A stretch of 24,529 bases of DNA from Aplysia californica. Taxonomy: Eukaryota > Mollusca > Gastropoda > Aplysiida > Aplysiidae. Shown here piece after piece: positions 1-9,900 of this stretch. Location: NCBI RefSeq assembly GCF_000002075.1, contig NW_004797666.1, forward strand, positions 98,465 through 122,993, written 5' to 3'. The position numbers and the translations under genes were made by a program. Below the pieces are notes generated by a model that ran no database searches, was not told where the DNA came from, and was given only the letters and a program-made list of their open reading frames with translations. Every line of letters begins with the position of its first letter. Position 1 is the stretch's first letter.

Positions 1-55
<55 letters not shown>

Positions 56-94
56 CATAGATAGATAGATAGATAGATACATAGATAGATACTA
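1..94. repeat. (GATA)n microsatellite
   Basis: An almost perfect tetranucleotide array, broken by a few TACA units, runs from the window edge to about 94, so its true length is unknown. Confidence 0.97.
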
Positions 95-856
95 GTGTTA
101 AATTTTATGTGGAATTTTTTATATTTTTGTTTCTTTGATTGTTTGGGGACGAAGGTGCAGGTTTCTTAGTTGTTGAAATCTTCCACTCCAGATGAAACAC
201 AGGCGTTACTTAAAAATATAAGAGTAACTTTCTGTCAAAAAAGTCTCTTGAATAGATCTAATTACGATTACGGTACTTGTATCGCGTAAAGAAGGTGTCT
301 TCTTCTCTTTCTCCCTTATTATTATAGTTTCAGGCTTTTCTTTTGCAAGCGAGATGCCGAAAGAACGGCTGTTAGTTTTCTTCTCCTGCCCCTTTTTTCT
401 CCTTAAACCATTTTGTGGTTAGCTGTGTGATTCTCGGGAAAGTAGTCGAGTACGGTAGGCTACCTATTTGACATTTGAAGAAAACAAGGACCGGCCGAAG
501 CGTGAGCCACGGACTTTTGAAGACTGCGTGAGTAGGCCTAGCGTTCGAGGCGCAGAGCAGAGAGTTGCGACCAGTCAGTGCAAGTTGGATCGCTACATGA
601 GGTGGGTGTGCATAGTTAAACCACATGCGTGTATAGTTAAACTACACATTTTTAAATTTGTTTTTTGTTTTGTAATCTCTCAAACTGTGACGATTCACTT
701 GTAACATACATGTAGTCACTTTGATGGAAAAAAAAGAGACTTAGCTGCATGTACTACAATAGTTTGGATAAAAATAAGAATGAACGATTACATAGTTTTT
801 TTCAACGGAAGCAAGCTCTAGATCTCTAGGTTTGTATTTTGTTTACAATTTACAAG
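95..856 (+). other. WWOX 5' flank and probable 5' UTR
   Basis: No coding region is supported here. The stretch must hold the WWOX promoter or 5' UTR unless a noncoding first exon lies further upstream. No clear TATA box is seen. A short direct repeat (TATAGTTAAACYACA) occurs near 612-647. A single CTAGATCT copy lies at about 818-825. Confidence 0.5.
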
Positions 857-951
857 ATGGCCTCCCAGATGTTCGATTCCGATAGTGAAGACGAGCTTCC
901 ACCAGGATGGGAAGAAAGAGTGACGACAGATGGAAAAGTGTATTATGCAAA
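857..951 (+). CDS. WWOX: WWOX coding exon 1 (N-terminus and first half of WW1)
   Basis: This exon encodes residues 1-31 plus two bases of codon 32. The acidic [15 protein letters not shown] stretch matches the vertebrate N-terminus just before WW1 and contains its first signature Trp (Trp18). Tyr29 aligns with human Tyr33, the SRC-phosphorylated residue. The exon ends AA|GTAAGC. It is four codons shorter than human exon 1 but ends in the same phase. Confidence 0.96.
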
Positions 952-3900
952 GTAAGCTCCAATCACTTTCTTCAGTTTGAAATTGTTGACTCGGTTTCAT
1001 TTTTGTATTTTGTCAAAGTTACGTCAGTCGCATACTCAAGGCTCAAGAGATTCTAAAAAATCGAAGTGGCTTGCTGTACTAGACTGCCAGTCTAGCCGTC
1101 ATTAAGTACGGCTAGATTTCGGTGCTTTTTCGGTAGTTCCCACCCCCCTTATTTGAGCCTGACCTAAATCTACATCGAGATCCAGATCGGCGCTCTTTAA
1201 GAATTGGAAGTGGTTATTCACACAGGGTGTGCGCATAAGAATTAATATTATTCGCACCGGGTGTGCGCATAAGAATTAATATTATTCGCACTGGATGTGC
1301 GAATAAAAAATTATTGGTAACCAAATAATTATATTCACCCAGGGTCGACCAGACCTGCGCGCCGCACCGGGTGTGCGAATAAGAAATAATTATATTCGCA
1401 CAGGGTCGACCCGACCTGCGCGCTGCGCGAGATCGTTGCGCGCTGCGAACGCTGCGCGAGATTGGCAAATGATGCGAGAGTCCGCGAAACTAAGCGGTCT
1501 TGGCCTATACAATAAGCTTACTAAACCTGCGTGGCATTTTCATTTTTCAAAACAGAGCCCTGAGGGAACCTTCAGTAGCGTTCTGTTGGCCCCAAGGCTA
1601 TTGCATCGCAAATCTGAAATTACTCAACACCTAGATCTAGATCTAGATCTAAATCTAGATCTAGTTCTATTTTTTCTAGATCTATTCAGCATGGAAGTGG
1701 GAGCCAAGTTCAATAGCTTTTCAGAGTTCACAGAGGCTCTGAAAGAGTGAAAGTACTAACACAAAATTTGTGGCGACGCGATCCACCAAAATTGGCCAAA
1801 CAGACCCCTTGAGTGCTGTGTACATGTACCAGTCGATCGGGTTCCAGTGCAAGCAGGGGCAGCGCCACCATTATTGTATTTTTTAGATTAATAAACAATT
1901 TTTTTTTAAAAAGATCAGTCAAAGGTGCAAATATAAAATGCACCCTGTACAGGTTCTATCTAAATGTACATATGTGTACATTTTGGTTGACGACAGCTTG
2001 GGGGGGGGGGGTGTCCTGGGAAAGATGACAAGAGGGGTGGGGTCATTTGTGAACAGTCCTTAAAAGTAAAACTGCAATCATTCGACCATAAATAATATGA
2101 TGTATTACTACAGAGTTACTACATAAAGTTGATTTTGGACCTCATTTGTCACACCCAGGTATCCCACTTTAAGTTTTAGGCAAAGGGTTTTAATTTTGGA
2201 AAGCACTGGGAATAGGCCAGAATTGTTCCCAGTGTCACTGGGATGAGGCCAAGAAACTATTCCCAGTGACACTGAGAACAGACAGGCCCATTAGATATCT
2301 AGATCTATTGTTCCCACAATGATCTACATGGGTATGATGATGGGTTACTAAATACGAGACTATACACATGTATTTTTCTTTATCTAATGTAGATCTAGAT
2401 CTAGATATTTAAGAGTAGATTCTGGTGTGAGTGAAATAATTTTTTTTAAAGAAAGGAATGGTCATTCTATGCTTGCTTGTTATTCATCATGTACATTAGA
2501 TCTAGATCTAATACGGATTTTGGAGACCACGGTACAGGACAGGTAAAAATCCTTCCCGATTCTCCATTTTTTCTAGAATCTAGGCTACGGTCAAGTATTG
2601 GCCCAAGTAAGCGAAGAGAAGAAAATTCTGAACTTAATTGAGAAGAGAGCCTACAGTACACGTTAGAAACAAATCTAGATACCTCCACCATGTCTCCCCC
2701 TCTTTTCACTGGTCTGGTAAACTTCACCCGCGCCTCTATCGTCTCTCATTAGTCTCATGGTACCTCTTAGGCCTAGCCTAGGCTGGCAATGTGGGTCCAC
2801 TAAAGTAAAGTTCTTGGGCAGAGCAAACTATAAAATGTTCTTGGTCCACTTTTCTTTGTTTATTATAATTGATCTGCATGTGGCTGCCCCCCTCCCCCCC
2901 CAACCCCCCCCCCCCCCCCGACTGTCGAATACTAGATCTATAAGTATCCTAATAACTTCAGTGCTGAATGTGCAGTCCACCAAAAATTAGCGTACTGCGA
3001 CTAATTCAGAAAACCAGGAACCCGCTGGTCCATCCTCCACTTCTGGTCTCCCTCCGCTGCCTCCCCCTCAAAAGAAAAGGAGCAAAAATAAGCCTACGAC
3101 ATGTAATCAAGAAAATCAGGAACCTGCTGGTCAATCCTCCACTTCTGGTCTCCCTCTACTGCCTCCCCCTAAAAAGAAACAGCGGATGGGATCAAGTAAT
3201 ACTAATATAATAGTGAGAACCCTGCACCTGTTCCTGCGGTAAACGTCCTCATCCGATGCCTAGATATTCCGGATTTTGATCTCTTCAATGATTCGGATGA
3301 CAGGTCCGTTTACAACTTTGTCTCATCCCCCCTTCTCTCTCTCTATCTCTCTCTCTCGTGGTATTCTCGCAGCCCTCACTCACTCCGCCTCGCGTCGCCG
3401 GGAACTAGTTCGCGTAGCGGTCGATTAGGACCCATGACTGTATAAGTATAAGTCCGTTGTTTGCCTAGTGCGCATTAATACATATAAACACGGTGGGTCC
3501 ACCAAAGTTCAATCCAGTCCCTATGATCTTTGTCCTTGCGCGATGAGGGGAAAAAATGAGGAAATGGTTGGCTGATTTCCCCATCCTTCTTTTGAAACAC
3601 CCTGTGCGAATATAACTTCATAGTATTCGCACACCCTGTGCGAATAAAATTTCATAGTATTCGCACACCCTGTGCGAATAAAATTTCATAGTATTCACAC
3701 ACCCTGTGCGAATAACTACCTTCCCGTTCCATCGGCAGCCATTTTGAAACTGATGGATTGCCAGGTATACGTGAATATTAACATTTTCGTTTAAAATTAA
3801 GGACTACAAAATTAAAATAAACAGCCCAAAAATAATTTTTTTTAAAGTAGATTTAGCAGATCTTAGTCTTACCTTCAAGGAATGGGATACCATTGTGACA

Positions 3901-6900
3901 GGTGTAAGAGAATATTGTCCAAGGAAGTGGCTATTCTCACCCGCCCGGAAGTTCTCGCAAGATCTACTCCTCCCCTCTTCTCTCTCTCTCTGTCTCTTTC
4001 TGAATACTGTCTATCGGTGTGGACGATCAAATTGACCAAAACAAAATTTTAAAATGATGTTAAAACACAAAAGTAAATTAATTTGGTTGTCTACAAAGAT
4101 GCTACGGCTATTTAACTTTTCGAATCAAGCCGAACTACGCGGGTCGCCATTTGTTTTGCCCGGAAGTTCTCGCGCTACTCCTCTCTCTCTCCCTCTCTTT
4201 CTCTCTCTCTCTCTCCACTGCCCACAGACAAAATTGTACGCTTTTAGTAGGCTACAGTTATAATGGAACGTTTGTTCACGGCACAGAATTCTACAATTTT
4301 TCTGTTATCACAGTGTAGAATTCTGTGGTTTAGGGTGAACGCAAAATTTGTTGGCCTAGATCTAGGCTATAACGTTGAACGCGCCCTGGGTGAGAATAGC
4401 CAAAAGACTCGCCTGCACTATTCTCACCCCAGGTGAGAATAGGGGTGGCCATTGTCCAATGCCTGTCTGTTGGTTTGCCCATGCAGTTCCCTCCACATGA
4501 ATTCCTCTAGGTGGGAATCTATAGTTGTGGATGCCGTACCGTTCATCTGCTTGAACCGACGCTTGCACTGATTCCACAAGTTTTCAATGTGATTCGTGCA
4601 TGCACCCGTAACTGGATCGACGAAGTTACGTGCATGCACGACCACCTGATGCTGATGCGGAGGATTTACTGGCAAGGCCACAATTCCATTGTAGGCTGCC
4701 CACGCTTCACTGTGTGTATGATCGAACCAGGAGCAATGTTATCCCGGATTTTTGGAAGAAGGGTTGCAGCAGTTCTGTCAGGAACAAGTAGAATGAATGA
4801 CTGTCTAGTTGCCCTGCAGATACCTCCAAATACCCACCGTTCTGGAACTCGGTGGCCTCTGTTATACTTCCTTTTTGCCACGACACTTTTGTCGATTTCT
4901 ACAACTTGTCCAGGGCCTCCTGTCTGGTATGGGTTGTTAACCAACCAGTTGCTGCATATGTCCTTAAAATATTGGAACCACTGTACTACAGTGACAGGAC
5001 TGACTCCAACAAAATCGCTTGTAACACAGAGTGGTGTCTTGTAGGCCCAAAAATATAACAACTGCACAAGGACTTTCAAAGAAAGATTGGAGTTTGCCCA
5101 GTAAGAGTCTCTCCTCAATGAAATCACAACACTTTTATGACTTGGGCAACGAAAAACTTTGTCCTCACCTCGACCAGATTTGACAAGGGTCATTAAACGC
5201 CCGCAAGTGACACAATTGGGGGGGTTGGATCTTAAAACATTATGACTGTCCAATTTCAAAAAGTACATTCCAGTCTGTGGGAGAGCCACTGGGAAAACCA
5301 GAAAAATAATAAATTATATGAAATTAAACCCAAACTAGAACAGCGAAATCCTTCGGATCTCTCCAGAAGAGACGAAGTCATTTTTACTCGATTGCGCATC
5401 GGACACACGGCCCTGACCCACAAATACCTCCTACAGGGAGATGAGAAGCCGTTCTGTGTCGGATGCGACACAGATTTTACCATTAGACACATTTTAACAG
5501 AATGTCTAGACTTTGGAGAGATCCGAAGGAAATATTATAAATGCAAGAAATTGCAGGATATTTTTTCCGTCGTTGTTCCCAGCAGAATTTTAAATTTTAT
5601 AAAGGCCATTGGCCTTTATGGCGAGTTGTAGAGTGAATTTGATATTATGAAAAATTTTTATTGTTACTTAAAAGTTGTTTTAGATCACAAATGTATTTAC
5701 ACCGAATTTGAATATTTTAACTTTTTAGCATTTTAAAGTAAATTAGTTAGCCAGTCGTGAGGTGAACTTTCGCAGAGGTGAACAACTTGTGTTTCGCGCG
5801 CTCATATGACCTTAGCAGTTGCGAGCGCCGTAAAACCTTATACTATACATACAAAAAGTACATTAATGGATGGCTGTCTAGCAGCAGCCATGGGACGCAA
5901 TAAAGCAGTTAAAAATATAAGATCTAGAGATCAACATCTGGAATAGAAAATTAAATACTAACTTTTCTCAAAATCTCACAGGTGATGAAAAAACACGCAC
6001 TTCCAAAATCTCACAGATGATGAAAAAACATGCACTTCCAAAATCTCACAGATGAAGAAAAAACACGCACTTCCAAAATCTCACAGATGATGAAAAAACA
6101 CGCACTTCCAAAATCTCACAGATGAAGAAATAACACGCACTTCCAAAATCTCACAAATGATGAAAAAACATGCACTTCCAAAATCTCACAGGTGATGAAA
6201 AAACACGCACTTCCATAAGATTATAGTGCGGTCAAAAATTTGTGATGCAAACTGCTGTGCAAAGTATGGTTGACATTGGTCCACCCGTTAAAGAAATATT
6301 TGAGGATAAGTTGCGCCACGAATTTTTGACCGCACTATAGAGATCAACATCTGGAATAGCAAATTAAATACAAACTATTTTGTTGTGCACCCAGCCAAGA
6401 GTGTGCAGTTCGGAAAGTCTAGATCTAGGCCCCTAAGTGGTTGGCGAATGAACGAAGGGTGACTCTTGACAAGCGGTATGTCTGTGAATTTGCGGAGACA
6501 CTCTAGATCTATATCATGCAACTTGTTTCATACACTATCATATCAACAGTAGATAGATCTAGATCTACTTTTAAAGCTTCTGTGCTTGTTTTAATGAACT
6601 TCTTTTTCGGTGCACCTGTACAATTGTGGTCCCGTTTAAGGTTTACCTGACGGCCATTATTGTCATGTGGGAGTGAATCTGGATCTATATCTAGATCTAA
6701 ATTTTAGATTCTATCTAGCTCTAGATAGCCAAGATAATCTATTCCTAGATCTAGATAGCTAGATCTGTCTAGATCTAGATCTAGTTCTTGATTAGATCTA
6801 TAATTTTAATTCAGTTTATATCTAAATCTAGATCTAGATCTAGATCTAGATTCTAGAGATATGAATCTAGGCCTAAATCTAAATAAGAAACACGTAAAAA

Positions 6901-9900
6901 CTACTACAGGGGCACTTAGGCCTTGAGTGATTTAGATCTAGATCTAGTGCACATGGGACCGCTATTGTACAGGAGTGTCATTCAGTTCACGATAATTGAT
7001 TCTGACATTGGGGAACAGCTCGCTGTGTAGTCAATCTAGATCTAGATCTAGATCTAGCCAACAGTTAGGCTGCTGGACTCTAGCAGTGGCCGTATCTTTA
7101 GTTTAAAAAATATCCAATCTAGGCCTATTGTATATTCTGTAAGACAACAGTTCATTGCAGAGCACCACTGGCTGTTCTGTCGTTTTTAAACTGTAAGATC
7201 TAATCTACTTCTACGTTTCGTAAACTCCTAGATCTACATCATCATATCCCTGAACATGTTCAACCCACTACCGCTTTCCGTTCATAAAAACCTTAATTTT
7301 CTCAACTCACTATATTCAAAATGTGAACAAAAACCAGTCAAAATAAATACCAAACAATTTATGTGAAAAAAAAACCCCAAGGCAAAACTGCCATTATGAA
7401 ATTCGAAGTAGGCAGCTATTTCAGCGAGTTGAACGGTGTGCTCTTTCTTCCTGTCGTTTGTTTATGCTTTAAACGCGCAGCTAGCTGGTTACCAAGGGGA
7501 GCCAGTTGGAACGAAAATGAGGCTGTTGTCCCGTCTTGTCTTATTCCGTCTTGGGTGTTACAGATCTAGATAGATCTAGATTCTAGAATTTTAGATCTAA
7601 ATCTATATGAAGCTTTACTGATTCCATCCATGATTTTTTTCGGATCTAGACAGAATTATTTTTCCCTGTTCAGTTTTAGACCTCTGGTGCATCAATTTAA
7701 TGCATTACTGTGAAGCTCTAAGTTACTCTAATATGTATTGTGATATTCCAAACTGATGGGAATCAATAGAGGACTCTCTATATCAATAACAATGACCTAT
7801 AATCTGTTTGTATTGTATTTTACCTCAGACAAAAACAAATGAGGAAAAACAATTGCGCAAGTTTAGTTGAATATCTTTCTTTGAAGCGCTTTTTTTTATA
7901 CCAGTATTTACCAGGCTCTGTGTTGTTTCCCCTTAGATCTAGCCTACATATAGCAACAACAAAACAACGATTTTTGCAAAAATTTCGCAGTTTCGATCGA
8001 TATTGGCGCTCAGAGATTGAGGTCATGCTCGTTTACAAACTCTATACTTACTTTCAACAACTTAAAAAACAGAACTATGTTAAAAAGTGCACATTTGTTT
8101 TGGATTTCGCTCGTATTTCGTTGAGCCGCTCCCAGTGGTCGAATGGAAGCAACGGAAAAATCAGAGTCACTGTCAGCGGCCGAATGGACGGAATCTGTTT
8201 ATGTATCTTCCGTTGTTGGAAGTTCTGATGACCGAAGGGACAGCGCGTCTGCGTTTAAAGCCAAATCTTTATTTTATTAGCATGGGTTTGAATCCCAGTC
8301 CTGGAAGTTGTTTTTTTTTCTTTGTTTTTTTTGGCAGGCGCTATTTGCAACGCCGCGTTCTGAATAGTTCCCATGCTATTTGTAACGCCAGTACTAGATC
8401 TATGTCTGTTTATTTGGTAGCCATCATTTCTACATAATACTACTGTAGTTCTGCCTGAATTGTGGAAGCTTTCTTAGTTTCTTGATAAGCCTCCTAGGAT
8501 TTGACTCCTTTTTTTATGACATTGTCTTATTCTGATCAATATGGGGTAGATCTAGATTAAATCTAACAATTGTTTCTGACTTTGTTTGCACAAAAGTAGA
8601 CTAGACGTAGTCTTGTTCATCTCTCATAATCATAATCATTTGAGTTTGAGCTTGTAAGTCGAAAGCAATGAAAGACGGTGCAACTCGGTATAAGCAGTAT
8701 TTCCTGTCCGCAGTGTTGTCATACAATAGATCTACCTAAAAATGTTATAATCTTTAAGTTAGGCCTAGAGAACGTGTATACAAGCTGTCTACATTCTCTA
8801 AGTCTAATGTTCACCAAGCATGGCATCCAATCCCGGTCCCGGAAGGTTGTTTTCTTTTCTTCTCCTGAGCCTAAAATTTAAAAAAAAGAAATACACTCAA
8901 GGACCAAGGAAAGCCACTATTGAACTTTAACCAGGCCTAAATTGGTAAAAGGAAAAGTATAGGCTATACTATAAGACCTATTTTGTACAGAGCTCCTCTT
9001 GGGGACAAAACCAGAATGTGCACGCTTCATCACTAAGTCCTCCATAAAAGAACAACTACAAAGCAACAAGTTATATTTATGGGAAAAATTTGTTTAAAAA
9101 AAAAAAGAAAAAAAAAATCCTTTAAGGACCTGGATTCAAACCCACGCTCATAAAATAATGATTTGGCTTTCAACGCAGACGCGCTGTCCCTTCGACCATC
9201 AGAACTTCTGACAACGGAAGGTACAGTAAGCTTCATATTGGCTAACGTAACCCACAGCGTTTAATTTAGCACTGGCGCTAGTAGCAACGCGGCATTGCAA
9301 ATAGGCACTTTTTTTTTTTTTAATGTAGTGATGAAGCATGCACATTCTGGTTTTGTCCCCAAGAGGAGCTCTGTACAAAGTAGGTCTTATATTATAGCCT
9401 ATACTTTGCCTTTTACCAATTCAGGTTGGGTTAAAGTTCAATTGTGGCTTTCCTTGGTTTGTGAGTCTTATTTTATTTTTTTTATATTTTAGGCTCAGGA
9501 GAAGAAAAAAAAAACAACTTCCGGGACCGGGATTCGATGCCATGCTTGGAAGCACTGAACATTAGACTTAGTTTAATAGTAGAGGTTTTACGGCGCTCGC
9601 AACTGCATAAGGTCATATGAGCGTCAGAAGATTAGAGGTGTTACAAGAGAGTAACGAACATAAAAAAGAAGAAGGGGAGATAAGGATGATAGATGTTTGA
9701 TAGGAAAGAAGACGCAAGCCACACCAGAGCACCCGCCAACCACCCACTTCCTCATTAGACTTAGAGAACATAGGCAGCTTGTATACATTCTCTAGGTCTA
9801 ACTTAAAGATAATATTTTTACGTAGATCTATTGTGTGACGACACTGCGGATGGGAAATACGACAACGAAAAAAAAAGAAAAACAAAAAAACAGCAGGTAC

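Larger units (their letters stand above)
5925..6380. repeat. 41-bp direct repeat flanking array and MITE
   Basis: The sequence TAGAGATCAACATCTGGAAT and its next 20 bases occur at 5925-5965 and again at 6338-6380 with few mismatches. They bracket the 7-unit array and the adjacent MITE. Confidence 0.85.
8692..9862. repeat. Large imperfect inverted repeat (foldback) with SINE in its centre
   Basis: The left arm 8692-9034 pairs with 9862-9764 and then 9560-9327. Matches include ATCCCGGTCCCGGAAG, TTCTCCTGAGCC, AGAGCTCCTCTTGGGGACAA and TACAAGCTG. Arms total about 335 bp with scattered differences. The loop, 9035-9326, holds a SINE in minus orientation. The right arm is interrupted by a 182-bp insertion with target duplications (9572-9753). 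The arms carry a tRNA B-box-like GGCATCGAATCCCGG, so this may be two SINEs or composite repeats inserted head-to-head. Confidence 0.85.

Noticed and set aside
468-704. Small ORF upstream of WWOX
   Set aside because: No protein-like pattern; likely 5' flank or UTR.
4511-5058. Long + strand open frames
   Set aside because: They are antisense shadows of the Merlin transposase, whose motifs are on the minus strand.
5970-6214. Regularly spaced 35-bp repeats resembling a CRISPR array
   Set aside because: Units are directly contiguous with no unique spacers, and the locus is in a eukaryotic intron; it is a minisatellite.
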